This document shows positions 32,941-41,730 of a stretch of DNA of 55,285 bases, in pieces; within the stretch, counting starts at the first letter, position 1, and each line of letters starts with the position of its first letter. The notes beneath the pieces are model-generated. The model had not been told where the DNA came from and did no database searches. It worked only from the letters and a program-made list of their open reading frames with translations. Origin of the DNA: Erysipelotrichaceae bacterium. GTDB taxonomy: Bacteria; Bacillota_I; Bacilli_A; Erysipelotrichales; Erysipelotrichaceae. Position numbers and translations under genes: made by a program. Location: contig JAFRQF010000015.1 of NCBI GenBank assembly GCA_017428765.1, forward strand, positions 1 through 55,285, given 5' to 3'.

Positions 32941-33114
32941 CTACAGAAAGCTCAAAAGGAAACCCACGATCCCTAAGATCAGTAAGATATGCGGAGCATC
33001 GAGCACCCCGTTTTCAAGATCCACTAAGGCATGCATCTGCCGCCAGTAGAAGATGCGGTACAAGACATAACCGATCGATACCGAAGCCGAAACGAACAAG
33101 AGTATACGAAACAT
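32941..33114 (-). CDS. 57-residue membrane protein
   Basis: A short frame with an excellent AGGAGG site 7 nt before its ATG. The peptide has two hydrophobic segments (MFRILLFVSASVSIGYVLY and HILLILGIVGFLLSFL) separated by a charged loop (WRQMHALVDLENG), which predicts a two-helix hairpin in the membrane. It precedes the lipoprotein gene by about 70 nt on the same strand. I recognise no family. The ribosome site, length and composition make it a real small gene in my view. Confidence 0.75.
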   Translation of the reverse strand: MFRILLFVSASVSIGYVLYRIFYWRQMHALVDLENGVLDAPHILLILGIVGFLLSFL

Positions 33115-33259
33115 CCAAAGTCCTCCTTTGATCGCTTATATTCTAAGCTTTGCCGCCCGCATAAAACCTGCCACCCATGAAGGCCCCAAAACCATCATTT
33201 TTTCAAAAAATTTAGGTATCGGACCTTCTTTTTACGAATAATGTAATGGAGGTTCTACT

Positions 33260-34126
33260 ATGGCCAACAAAGACGCCGTAACAAAACAACTGACTTCAAA
33301 CAATGCGTATTTCGCCGACCTTTTCAATCACCTTCTGTTTCACGAAGAGCTGATCGACCCAAAACAGCTCTCCCCCTTGTACAGCGATTCTGTCTTTCTT
33401 CACTCGCAGACCGGATCATCCAAAGAAAAGATCAGAGACATCCTGAAACAGGCAAGCATCAAAACAGACCGGAAATGTACTTATGTCTGCCTTGGCATCG
33501 AGAACCAGTCATCGGTCGACAGAAACATGCCGGTCCGGGTCATGCTGTACGATGCTTTGAGCTATGACGGGCAGATCACACGATCAAAGGCAAATCCCGA
33601 AAAAAGAAGTCATGCTGTCAAAACAGGATTGCGTCCGGTCATCACCCTCGTCATCTATTGGGGCAGCCGCAGATGGAACGCTCCCAGATCGATCAAAGAC
33701 ATGATCGACCCGGATATTCCTGATGTTTTGAAGACATATATCAGCGACTATCCCATCCATCTGATCAGCCCGCAGGACCTCTCAGATGAATCTTTGAAAC
33801 AGCTCAAAACTGACATCTCGATCGTTTTCGAAATACTCAAATATTCCAATAATCGTAATAAAATGAGAAAATATATACAGGATGAACGCTTCAGAAGCAT
33901 CCCCTATGACATTGCCCAAAGCATCAATATCCTGGCTGATATGGATCTGAAGATCGAAAAAGATGATAAAGGAAAGACAGATATGTGTGAAGGTTTGAAA
34001 CAATTACTGAAAGAAGAAAGAGCAGAAGAAAGAGCAGAAATCATCAGGAAGATGATCTCTTACTATCTGAAATCAGGGAAAACAGAAGAAGAAGCACAGG
34101 CAGAAGTTGAGAAGATCCTGTCTTGA
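33260..34126 (+). CDS. Rpn-family nuclease (recombination-promoting nuclease/transposase-like)
   Basis: A 288-residue protein of the Rpn/PD-(D/E)XK transposase-like family. Features are YFADLFNHLLF near the start, YSDSVFLHS (catalytic-type Asp), VCLGIENQSSVDRNMPVRVMLYDALSYD (the E-x-Q nuclease core near residue 77) and LVIYWGSRRWNAPRSIKDM. Known members are DNA nucleases, and some act as antiphage toxins restrained by a shorter protein made from the 3' end of the same gene. This gene has that layout: see the internal start at 33983. TAATGGAGG precedes the ATG. A partial second copy of the C-terminal domain follows directly. Confidence 0.85.
   Translation: MANKDAVTKQLTSNNAYFADLFNHLLFHEELIDPKQLSPLYSDSVFLHSQTGSSKEKIRDILKQASIKTDRKCTYVCLGIENQSSVDRNMPVRVMLYDALSYDGQITRSKANPEKRSHAVKTGLRPVITLVIYWGSRRWNAPRSIKDMIDPDIPDVLKTYISDYPIHLISPQDLSDESLKQLKTDISIVFEILKYSNNRNKMRKYIQDERFRSIPYDIAQSINILADMDLKIEKDDKGKTDMCEGLKQLLKEERAEERAEIIRKMISYYLKSGKTEEEAQAEVEKILS
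33983..34126 (+). CDS. Candidate intragenic RpnS-like short product
   Basis: Inside the rpn frame an ATG at 33983 has AAAGGAAAG 6 nt upstream. It would give a 47-residue helical product beginning MCEGLKQLLKEERAE, identical to the C-terminal domain of the nuclease. Characterised Rpn loci make such a product as an intragenic antitoxin. The duplicated downstream gene starts with nearly the same residues, supporting this as a real start. Confidence 0.5.
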   Translation: MCEGLKQLLKEERAEERAEIIRKMISYYLKSGKTEEEAQAEVEKILS

Positions 34127-34146
34127 TGCTGGTCTGGAGACTGAAT

Positions 34147-34338
34147 ATGTGTAAAGGTTTAAAACAATTACTGAAAGAAGAAAGAGAAAAAGGAATAGCA
34201 GAAGGAAAGGCAGAAGGAAGAGCTGAAGTCAGGAAAGAGTCTGCCAAAAAAATCATTTCTTATTTTATTGCAAACGGCATGAGCGAAGATGAAGCCGTAA
34301 ACGAAACACAGAAGATCTTAACTTTCATTGATTCGTAA
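34147..34338 (+). CDS. Stand-alone copy of the Rpn C-terminal domain
   Basis: A 63-residue helical protein beginning MCKGLKQLLKEEREKG, clearly homologous to the last 47 residues of the preceding nuclease (MCEGLKQLLKEERAEERAE) and ending with an EDEAVNETQKIL stretch like its EEAQAEVEKIL. The ATG at 34147 has GGAGA 6 nt before it; an in-frame start at 34123 has none. It lies 20 nt after the rpn stop. It is either a 3' remnant of a second rpn gene or a free-standing antitoxin-like subunit. The conserved frame and ribosome site favour a working gene. Confidence 0.65.
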   Translation: MCKGLKQLLKEEREKGIAEGKAEGRAEVRKESAKKIISYFIANGMSEDEAVNETQKILTFIDS

Positions 34339-34400
34339 GTTCTTTACTTAATGTGATCAAAGATCACAGGAACTCTGATCAATAACATCACTGAAATAAC

Positions 34401-34425
34401 GCGATCGTAAGGGTCGCTTTTTATA
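34401..34425 (+). terminator. Terminator after the Rpn genes
   Basis: GCGATC and GGTCGC (34401-34417) pair with one wobble around GTAAG, followed by TTTTTATAT. GTGATC-AAA-GATCAC at 34354-34368 is a second small hairpin just upstream. Confidence 0.6.
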
Positions 34426-34506
34426 TATTTTTCTTTCAGAAAATCTGTAAACGATAAAGACTCTGCGACCTTCCTTCGGTATTGATGTTACAATCAGATT
34501 GAAGAT

Positions 34507-35514
34507 ATGCCGAAAGTAAAGTGTGAATTCTGCGGTGCCTATATCGACGTAAGTGATGAAAAATGTCCCAATTGCGGAGCGGTAAACGTCAACTATAAGC
34601 GTTTTACCGATGCGACACCAAAGACGATCGAAGAACTGAAAGAATGGTATATGGCCAGGAAACTGCCGCCGGAAACGGTGACACGCTTTTTTATCGGCAA
34701 AGACATCAGAGAACCGAAGGCCTTCGGCATCTACAGAGACGGCAATGATGTCATCGTCTACAAAAACAAGGCCAACGGCCAGAGAAGCATCCGCTACCAG
34801 GGAAAAGATGAAGCCTATGGCGTCAACGAGCTCTACATGAGGCTCAAATCGGAGATCCTCGACCAGAAGAAGAACCGCCTGGAGAGAAGAAACAGACGCC
34901 GCTCTTCCGGCTTTGATTTTGATATAAGCAGTCCGTCGGGCATCTTCATGATCATTGCCGCACTCTTTGCCTTAAGCCTCATCGTATCCTTCTTTTCATC
35001 CTGGCTGCTCGGTATTTTCGCCATCATTTCGGGAGTGTTCTACTTCATATTCCGCAAGGACACAAAAGCCCTGATCATCTCGATCGCTTTGCTTCTGACG
35101 ATGTCATCGGTGGCAGCGGTCGCCTACTACGCGGGAAGACGCAATTCTCACTCCCATGACGGCTACTACCAGTACGATGATGATTACTATTACGTCCAGG
35201 GAAACGATGTCTATTATTACGCCCTTGATGACTGGTATTACTATGATACCTACGATGATTTCGATACCTATCATCCCGATTCCACGTATGTAGGAGATGA
35301 GTACAGCTACAACGAATCCTATTCGGATTTTGCCGATTCCTACTATTATGAGGACTGGGATTCCTCTTCTTCTTCGTCATCCTCCTCTTCCTCATCCTCG
35401 GACTGGAGCTCCGATTCCGATTACGACTGGGACGATGACTCCGACTGGGATTCCGGCAGCGATTGGGATTCCGGCTGGGACTCTTCCGACACCGACTGGG
35501 ATTCCGACTGGTAA
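34507..35514 (+). CDS. Zinc-ribbon membrane protein with Asp/Ser/Trp/Tyr-rich tail
   Basis: A 335-residue protein in three parts. Residues 1-30 form a zinc ribbon (CEFCGAYIDVSDEKCPNCG). A soluble region follows (about 31-135). Two or three membrane helices cover 145-208 (FMIIAALFALSLIVSFFSS, LLGIFAIISGVFYFIF, ALIISIALLLTMSSVAAVAY). The last 125 residues are low complexity: tyrosine/aspartate-rich, then a run of 13 serines, then repeats of DWDS type. The tail is strongly acidic and would lie outside or in the membrane-proximal space. No Shine-Dalgarno site is seen; TACAAT at 34489-34494 suggests a leaderless start. Function unknown. Confidence 0.85.
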   Translation: MPKVKCEFCGAYIDVSDEKCPNCGAVNVNYKRFTDATPKTIEELKEWYMARKLPPETVTRFFIGKDIREPKAFGIYRDGNDVIVYKNKANGQRSIRYQGKDEAYGVNELYMRLKSEILDQKKNRLERRNRRRSSGFDFDISSPSGIFMIIAALFALSLIVSFFSSWLLGIFAIISGVFYFIFRKDTKALIISIALLLTMSSVAAVAYYAGRRNSHSHDGYYQYDDDYYYVQGNDVYYYALDDWYYYDTYDDFDTYHPDSTYVGDEYSYNESYSDFADSYYYEDWDSSSSSSSSSSSSSDWSSDSDYDWDDDSDWDSGSDWDSGWDSSDTDWDSDW

Positions 35515-35520
35515 AAAAAT

Positions 35521-35585
35521 AAGGATCTGTCCGAAACCTGATAAACGATTCCCGTCAGGTTCAGGGAGTGACAGATCCTTTTTTA
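35521..35585. terminator. Bidirectional terminator, long nested hairpin
   Basis: AAGGATCTGTC (35521-35531) pairs with GACAGATCCTT (35570-35580), with AACCTGA/TCAGGTT nested inside, then TTTTTTA. It separates the zinc-ribbon gene from the convergent adenine deaminase. Confidence 0.8.
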
Positions 35586-35589
35586 TCGT

Positions 35590-37323
35590 TCAGTTTACTT
35601 CTTCATACAAGGAAGGCTGTTCGAACGTCTCCGTATTCAGATAGCCCCGATCGGTCAGTTTCAGCGTCGGGATACATGATAAAGACAGTAAAGTGAAATT
35701 CATGATGTTGTTGTTATGTGCATATCCCTGACTGTCAAAGGCATCGCGGACCTTCTGAAAGTCTTTCGCAGTTTCTTTCACGGACTTCTTACTTAAAAGT
35801 CCCGCGATCGGAAGTTCGATCATAGATGTGATCTTTCCATCCAGGCTCGTGGCAATGCCGCCCTGTTTTGAAATGACCGCATTGGCCGCAAGGACCATGT
35901 CCTTTTCCTCATTGCCCATCAGTATCAGATCATGGGAATCGTGGGCATAGCTCGACGCGCAGGCACCCCTTCTGATCCCTGCATTGCAGGAAAAGCCCAA
36001 AGATATCTTTTCATCTCTTCCATGACGTTCGATCACGGCGCACAGCTGACAGTCCGTCTTCTTCCATAAGAGCTCATGGTCTTTGACTTCCATCTTCACG
36101 AAGACCTCATCCGCTCTGTTATTGCCCGGGTAAAGTTTCATGACCAGCACGTTCACGAAGCGGTCTTCTCCTTCCACAAAGATCTTCAGATCCTCTTCCT
36201 TCAACAAGGAGTGACGGACAGACTCTTCAAACGATCCGCCCAGATCATACATCTCTTCTTCATCTTCTGTCACATTTTCATCAAAGATGCAGTTTCCCTT
36301 CTTGTATGTGGAAACGATGCTCAGATCGTCCTTCTCTTCTAGTAGTACGAAGTCGGCCAGTTTCCCCGGTGCGATGACGCCTCTGTCGGTCAGCCCCATC
36401 CGTCTTGCCGGCGTATAAGTCGCACAATAGATGGCATCCTCTGCCTTCATGCCCAGACGTATCGCCTTTCTTACGATCGCATCAAGATGGCCTTTATTCA
36501 CAAGGACATCAGGCAGCGTATCATCGGTCACGAAGGAAAAATATTCATATAAATGATTCTCACAGACATAATCGATGACTTCTTTGGTGACCATGACATC
36601 CTGTAACTGCACGAACATGCCGTTTTCAAAACGCTGTATCAGCTCTTCCATGTCATGGGTGCAGTGATCCGAACCGATGCCAAGATACAGATATTTGGCA
36701 AGATCAAGGTCCTTCAAAGCCGGACAGTGGCCTTCCAATACGTAATAGGGATCTTCTTCATGGACCTTTCGAATGAACTTCGCAACCTCGGAATCGTCTT
36801 CCTCGATGATCTGTGAATAATTCATCACTTCGCCAAGACACAGCACGTTTTCCTCATCCTTGAGTTTCAACATGTCTTCGAAAGTGATAGTCCCGCCGCT
36901 GGTCTCATAGTCCTTCGATAAGATCGGCACATTGGATGGTATGGCATAGTAACAGTCATACGGACTTTCTTTTCCCGAAAGGATCATCGCCCGAATGCCT
37001 TCCATACCGCAGACATTGGCGATCTCATGAGGTTCGGAGACAATCGTCGTCAGACCGTTTCTCGCTGTGTACCTGCAGAACGCAAGCGGCGTCACCATCG
37101 AAGATTCGATATGCATATGGATATCGATGAGTCCGGGGATCATATACATCCCCCTGGCATCGATGAAACGATCGAAAGTCAGTTTCTCTTCCTTTTTCTT
37201 ATCGATATATAAGAACTTTCCGTCTTTGATATAGACATCGGCTTCATCGAATCGTCTGAAATACGAATTTAAGACCTTCGCATTTTTCACACAGAGATCG
37301 GCATGATCAAGATCGCGTTTCAT
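35590..37323 (-). CDS. ade: Adenine deaminase
   Basis: A 577-residue metal-dependent amidohydrolase of the Ade family, of usual length. The metal motif PGLIDIHMHIESSMV near residue 65, VSEPHEIANVCG, VLEGHCPAL and GIGSDHCTHD are all present, followed by the family C-terminal domain (ANAVISKQGGIATSL). It converts adenine to hypoxanthine in purine salvage. A TTSS-type or ABC partner is not present; it stands alone. AAGGAAGG lies 6-8 nt before the ATG. Confidence 0.94.
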   Translation of the reverse strand: MKRDLDHADLCVKNAKVLNSYFRRFDEADVYIKDGKFLYIDKKKEEKLTFDRFIDARGMYMIPGLIDIHMHIESSMVTPLAFCRYTARNGLTTIVSEPHEIANVCGMEGIRAMILSGKESPYDCYYAIPSNVPILSKDYETSGGTITFEDMLKLKDEENVLCLGEVMNYSQIIEEDDSEVAKFIRKVHEEDPYYVLEGHCPALKDLDLAKYLYLGIGSDHCTHDMEELIQRFENGMFVQLQDVMVTKEVIDYVCENHLYEYFSFVTDDTLPDVLVNKGHLDAIVRKAIRLGMKAEDAIYCATYTPARRMGLTDRGVIAPGKLADFVLLEEKDDLSIVSTYKKGNCIFDENVTEDEEEMYDLGGSFEESVRHSLLKEEDLKIFVEGEDRFVNVLVMKLYPGNNRADEVFVKMEVKDHELLWKKTDCQLCAVIERHGRDEKISLGFSCNAGIRRGACASSYAHDSHDLILMGNEEKDMVLAANAVISKQGGIATSLDGKITSMIELPIAGLLSKKSVKETAKDFQKVRDAFDSQGYAHNNNIMNFTLLSLSCIPTLKLTDRGYLNTETFEQPSLYEEVN

Positions 37324-37351
37324 AAGTCACCTTCCTTCCCTTTTCTCCTGA

Positions 37352-37376
37352 CAAAAAGACCTGCCTAAAGGCAGAT
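37352..37376 (-). terminator. Terminator of the HAD phosphatase gene
   Basis: ACCTGCC (37359-37365) and GGCAGAT (37370-37376) pair around TAAA; on the minus strand TTTTTG follows. Confidence 0.8.
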
Positions 37377-37377
37377 C

Positions 37378-38199
37378 CTATAAGACATGTTTATACAGAT
37401 AGTCGCCAAAACCGCCCTGACCGCAGTCAAGTTCCGTGATCGCATCAGCTGCCTTCTTCGTGCACTCTTCCCCGTTCTTCAGGCAGACACCGACACCGGA
37501 TGATTCCAGCATCCCGTTGTCATTGTCCGCATCGCCAAACGACATGACCTCAGACAGATCGATGCCGTGTCTTTCGCAGAACTTCTTCAAAGGATAGGAC
37601 TTGTCGGTCTTTGCGTGGACGATCTCATAACTTTCCGCCGTCGTCTTCAGGATCTTGAAGTCGTCTTTGTGTCTGTCCAGAAGCGGCTGCAGCTTTTCCA
37701 GTACCTCAGTCATCTGTTCCTTTGGCTGTATCAGTAAGAATTTATAGAAGTCGCCTTTGAGATAGTCTTCCCTCTTATCGGAAAGCCTGACATCACGGCT
37801 GACTTTCTTTACCAGTTCATAGAAATGGGAGCTCGGCGAATTGAAGAGCGTATAGTCGTCGATGTAGACATGGCATTCGTAATGATTCTCATCCATGACA
37901 TCCATGATCTCATTGATCCAGTCCTTTTCAAAAAGAAGCAGCTTTTCTTCCTTGCCGAGGATGCCGTCATACATCGCCGAACCGTTGACGCCGATCAGAA
38001 GCTCCGGTTCAAAACTCAAGTCCCATTCCCTGACCTTATCTTTCAGCTGGGCAACGCTTCTTCCCGATGCCAGAGCGAAATATATGCCCTGCCTGTGCAG
38101 TTCTTCCATCGCTCTTTTATTGATCTCAGGCAGCGGATCGAGCCTATGGGTAAGGGTCATATCGATGTCTGCGCAGACCAGTCTGATCTTCTTTTTCAT
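37378..38199 (-). CDS. Cof-type HAD phosphatase
   Basis: About 273 residues from the ATG at 38199, chosen for its 9-nt distance from GGAG. HAD motifs: I is VCADIDMTLTH (the second Asp of the usual DxD is changed in context to DID-x-T), II is ALASGRS, III/IV are KKFCERHGIDLSEVMSFGDADNDNGML. A C2-type cap lies between. Such enzymes dephosphorylate small sugar phosphates or cofactors such as FMN and PLP. Substrate unknown. It is one of three Cof-type phosphatases in the window. Confidence 0.88.
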   Translation of the reverse strand: MKKKIRLVCADIDMTLTHRLDPLPEINKRAMEELHRQGIYFALASGRSVAQLKDKVREWDLSFEPELLIGVNGSAMYDGILGKEEKLLLFEKDWINEIMDVMDENHYECHVYIDDYTLFNSPSSHFYELVKKVSRDVRLSDKREDYLKGDFYKFLLIQPKEQMTEVLEKLQPLLDRHKDDFKILKTTAESYEIVHAKTDKSYPLKKFCERHGIDLSEVMSFGDADNDNGMLESSGVGVCLKNGEECTKKAADAITELDCGQGGFGDYLYKHVL

Positions 38200-38419
38200 A
38201 ATCTTCATCTCCAACGATACAATGATACAACTTCGTGCCCCTGTTTTTCTCTTTTTCTATCCTTTTGCCTTTGGCCGTCTCATTATGCGATCTTTTATGA
38301 AAATATTTTCTAAAATGGCTTACAAAAAGGCAGGTTTTATCTGTTTTTATCATCATTCTCAAAAGGAAAAAGGACATTTTGTTTTAAAATAGTCATATGT
38401 ACTTTTAAGGGGGTTGATC

Positions 38420-39838
38420 ATGTACAAAGACTATCTTGATAAGATCTACGCGTATATCGACGAACACAGAGACTCCATCGTATCCGACCTGATGGATGTC
38501 GCCCGCATCGAATCCGTCAGTATCGACGATTCCGACATCAAACCGTTCGGCCAGTCCTGCCGCAACGTCCTTGACCATATGCTGGCCAAAGGCGAAAAAG
38601 AAGGCTTCAAAGCAGTGAACCACGAATACTATGTCGGTTCTCTGACATACGATGCCGGAAATGAGAAACGGATCGGCATCCTGGCACACCTCGACGTCGT
38701 GCCGGCCGGCGAAGACTGGACGATCACCCAGCCTTACGAGCCGCTCATCAAAGACAATCTTCTTTTCGGCAGAGGCACCGGAGACGATAAATCCGGAGCG
38801 ATCGCCGGCTTATATATCATGAAAGCCTTACGTGACCTCAACGTCCCGATCCGAAACAACATCGAAGTGCTCTTAGGTACCAACGAAGAGACCGGCATGA
38901 AAGACATGGAATACTATTCCAGGAACTATGAAGCACCGGAATTCACCTTCGTACCGGATGCCGGCTTCCCGGGTGCAGCCGGTGAGTTCGGACGACTCAG
39001 ATATGAACTCACATCCAGAAAAGCCTTATCCGATGACTTCGTCGACGCTTTTGCCGGATCGGCCTTCAACATCGTGCCGAACAAGGCGACGGTCATCTTG
39101 AAGAAAGACACTTCGATCGACTATAAGTCCCTTCCGGAAGACTTCGACATCTGTGAAACGGAAAGAGGCATCGAGATCGTCTCCCATGGCGTTACCTGCC
39201 ATGCGGCCGGCCCGGAAAGAGGAAACAACGCCATCCGCGTCATGACCAACGCCTTGCTGAAACTGGACGGACTGAAAGAAGAAGATAAGAAGATCCTCAC
39301 ATTCATCGACAACGTCAACAACGACTACTACGGATCCTTCTTAAATATCGACAAGACAGATGACATCTCCGGTCAGACCGTATCTTCCGGTACTGTATTG
39401 CGTTTCGACGAAGGAAAGATCACCCTGCTCAACGACTGCCGCTATTGCGTCACGGACAACGGCGACAGGCTTGAGGAAAACGTCAGAAAGAAAGCCGGTG
39501 AATGGGACTATGATGTAAATGTCGTGGAAAAGACCTATGGCTATCACCTCGATGTCAACGGACCGGTCATCCGGACCATCAAGAAAGTCTACCAGGACTT
39601 CTCCGGCAACATGGAGAAAGAGATCCTGATCGGCAAGGGCGGTACCTACGCCGGTGCACTTCCGAGAGCCTTCGCAACAGGCTGCGTCTATTCGGAGAAC
39701 TGGGGCGAACGTCCCGACTATCTGCCGGAAGGACACGGCGGTGCTCACCAGCCCGATGAGTTCCTCAACATCGACAACTACATGAAAGGCATCAAACTGC
39801 TGGCCGCAATGGTCTTAGCAGTCGACGAGATCCTATAG
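38420..39838 (+). CDS. M20-family dipeptidase (PepV-like)
   Basis: About 472 residues from the ATG at 38420, with AAGGGGG 6 nt upstream; a TTG at 38414 is possible. It carries the zinc ligands of the M20 peptidases: HLDVVPAGEDW (His and Asp), GRGTGDDKSG (bridging Asp), GTNEETGMKD (catalytic and metal Glu) and a C-terminal PEGHGGAHQPDEF histidine. The length and insert match PepV/Sapep dipeptidases, which hydrolyse dipeptides in the cytoplasm. It appears monocistronic with its own terminator. Confidence 0.93.
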   Translation: MYKDYLDKIYAYIDEHRDSIVSDLMDVARIESVSIDDSDIKPFGQSCRNVLDHMLAKGEKEGFKAVNHEYYVGSLTYDAGNEKRIGILAHLDVVPAGEDWTITQPYEPLIKDNLLFGRGTGDDKSGAIAGLYIMKALRDLNVPIRNNIEVLLGTNEETGMKDMEYYSRNYEAPEFTFVPDAGFPGAAGEFGRLRYELTSRKALSDDFVDAFAGSAFNIVPNKATVILKKDTSIDYKSLPEDFDICETERGIEIVSHGVTCHAAGPERGNNAIRVMTNALLKLDGLKEEDKKILTFIDNVNNDYYGSFLNIDKTDDISGQTVSSGTVLRFDEGKITLLNDCRYCVTDNGDRLEENVRKKAGEWDYDVNVVEKTYGYHLDVNGPVIRTIKKVYQDFSGNMEKEILIGKGGTYAGALPRAFATGCVYSENWGERPDYLPEGHGGAHQPDEFLNIDNYMKGIKLLAAMVLAVDEIL

Positions 39839-39844
39839 AAAACA

Positions 39845-39871
39845 AAATCTCCTGCACTGCGGGAGATTTTT
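39845..39871 (+). terminator. Terminator of the dipeptidase gene
   Basis: AAATCTCC pairs with GGGAGATTT around TGCACTGC, followed by TTTT. Confidence 0.8.
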
Positions 39872-40016
39872 CATGATCTTTTTTCAAATCACGCCGCCGG
39901 AATCGATCTTGCAAGGCGTCGCAAAAAGTGTGATCCCGGGTGATGATAATACGGATCCGATCATTAAAACGATCGCATGAAATGACGGATCGGACGGATT
40001 CATATATCATTACAGT

Positions 40017-40883
40017 ATGATAAGATTATTTGTCAGCGATATCGACGGGACTTTAGTCAACCAAGACGGGGAATTCGAAGAAGAAACGATAAAAGCGATC
40101 AAAGACTTCCAGAATCAAGGAGGCACCTTCATGGTCGCCACCGGACGCAATATCTGGGAACTGCCTGAGATCACTTCCAGAGTCGACCACGTGATCTTCA
40201 ACTGTGCCAACGGCTCCATTCTCTGCGAAGAAGACGGCACAGAGATCCTTTCCTATGAACTCGATGAAGACAAGATCTTGCGCTTCTATGAATTCGGAAA
40301 GAAGCACGATCTGATCATGCAGTTCCACTGCCGCGACGTATCGATCATCCAGAACGACAAAGACCGTTTCCATAAACACGCAGTCAACGCGATCATGCGT
40401 GACTATCCCAAGACCGAAATGGAAGCGGAAGCACTGTACGAACGGATCTACGTCAGCGAACATACGATCATTTCTTCTCCTCTTGAAGAGATATTGAAAC
40501 ACGAAGTCCTGAAACTGGAATATCTGTTTATGGACAAGGAACAGTTTGAAAAGCTCTTCCCCATCCTTAAAGAAGAATTCTTCGACTGCAGCATCGCCGA
40601 TCGGACCTTTCTATACAATGTCGAATTCTCCAATGAAAAGTGCGACAAGGGAAGGATCATCAAAGAATACTGTCGCATCAAAGGCATCGAAGAAAATGAA
40701 GTTGCCGTCATCGGCGATTCGGGCAATGACTTATCGATGATACGTCTGTTTGAGAATTCCTACGCCATGGGCAATGCCTCTAAGGAAGTTAAAAAAGCCG
40801 CCAGTTTCCCGGCCGACGACAATTCCCATCTTGGCGTATCTAAGGTATTAGAGCAGATCATGAAAGAAAACAAAAAGGCGTAA
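40017..40883 (+). CDS. Cof-type HAD phosphatase
   Basis: A 288-residue HAD-superfamily phosphatase. Motif I is VSDIDGTLVN, motif II MVATGRN, motif III the lysine in NEKCDKGRIIKEY, and motif IV GDSGNDLSMI. The C2 cap lies between residues about 85 and 190. Substrate not predictable. No ribosome site is seen; TATCAT ends 6 nt before the ATG with ATGACG 17 bp further up, so the mRNA may start at or near the ATG. The stop codon TAA forms the loop of its terminator hairpin. Confidence 0.92.
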   Translation: MIRLFVSDIDGTLVNQDGEFEEETIKAIKDFQNQGGTFMVATGRNIWELPEITSRVDHVIFNCANGSILCEEDGTEILSYELDEDKILRFYEFGKKHDLIMQFHCRDVSIIQNDKDRFHKHAVNAIMRDYPKTEMEAEALYERIYVSEHTIISSPLEEILKHEVLKLEYLFMDKEQFEKLFPILKEEFFDCSIADRTFLYNVEFSNEKCDKGRIIKEYCRIKGIEENEVAVIGDSGNDLSMIRLFENSYAMGNASKEVKKAASFPADDNSHLGVSKVLEQIMKENKKA

Positions 40884-40893
40884 CGCCTTTTTT
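40872..40893 (+). terminator. Terminator with the stop codon as loop
   Basis: AAAAGGCG and CGCCTTTTTT flank TAA, which is the stop of the HAD gene. It also lies at the end of the convergent phosphoesterase gene and probably serves both. Confidence 0.85.
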
Positions 40894-41635
40894 ACATGAT
40901 CTTCTTGGGTACCCAGTTGAGATAATCCCCGGAGACAAGAGAATACTCCCTTCCCCGGTACTTGCCCTGTATCGAATCAAAGAAGCGCTTCTTGCCATGA
41001 CAATGGGCATAGATCACCTGCAGGACATCATATCTCGAAGCCAGCCTCGTGAAAGCCGAATCCTTCTCTAAGACATTGGTCGGCGGATAGTGTAAAAACA
41101 TGATGAACTTCTTGTAGCCGTCTCCCCTGGCCTTTTCAAAACTCGCGATCAGTCTTTCCTCTTCCCGCTTCACCAGCTTATCGGCATGTTCCTTGTCTTT
41201 TTCGTCATAGCCGATGACCTTGCCCTTGCGGTCAAGATAGAAGGGTCCTTCGAAGCTGTAGCCCTTGGAAGCCACCAGAGCGATGTCGCCGTATGGAAAA
41301 TAGTCATCCTGTAAAAACGTAAGATCGGGTCCGTAAAGCTCATTGAGCCTTGCCGTCTTCTTGGCATCCCAGAACATATCGTGGTTGCCCCTGGTCAGTA
41401 TCTTCTTGCCCGGAAGTAAACGGATGTATTCAAAATCCTTTTCACACTCCTGAAGATTCTTTCCCCAGGAATGATCGCCGACCAGCACCAAAACATCCTG
41501 ATCTTCGATCAGTCTCTTACAGTTATCCATAAACTTTTCTTCGTGATCCGCCCATGCCGGGTCGCTCAGCTGCATCCTCGCCTTGAGCTCAGACCCGTAG
41601 TGCAGGTGCAGATCACCGATCGCAAATAATGACAT
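40892..41635 (-). CDS. Metallophosphoesterase
   Basis: About 247 residues from the ATG at 41635; the frame extends further to 41707 but the family pattern begins at MSLFAIGDLHLHYG. Metal-binding motifs are DLH, GDHSWGKN, RGNHDMFW, FLHYPPTN and HCHGKK. It resembles calcineurin-like phosphoesterases of Firmicutes with unknown substrate. TAGAAT lies 10 nt before the ATG with only GAGAAG as a weak ribosome site. It is divergent from the MFS gene. Confidence 0.9.
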   Translation of the reverse strand: MSLFAIGDLHLHYGSELKARMQLSDPAWADHEEKFMDNCKRLIEDQDVLVLVGDHSWGKNLQECEKDFEYIRLLPGKKILTRGNHDMFWDAKKTARLNELYGPDLTFLQDDYFPYGDIALVASKGYSFEGPFYLDRKGKVIGYDEKDKEHADKLVKREEERLIASFEKARGDGYKKFIMFLHYPPTNVLEKDSAFTRLASRYDVLQVIYAHCHGKKRFFDSIQGKYRGREYSLVSGDYLNWVPKKIM

Positions 41636-41730
41636 ATCTTCTCTTATTCTATCAGAAACGATGAAACTTCTTCCTTTATGGAAAGCTTTGGAAATGGTAT
41701 ACTCCATAAGTAAAAGAAAGGATCTTCGTC

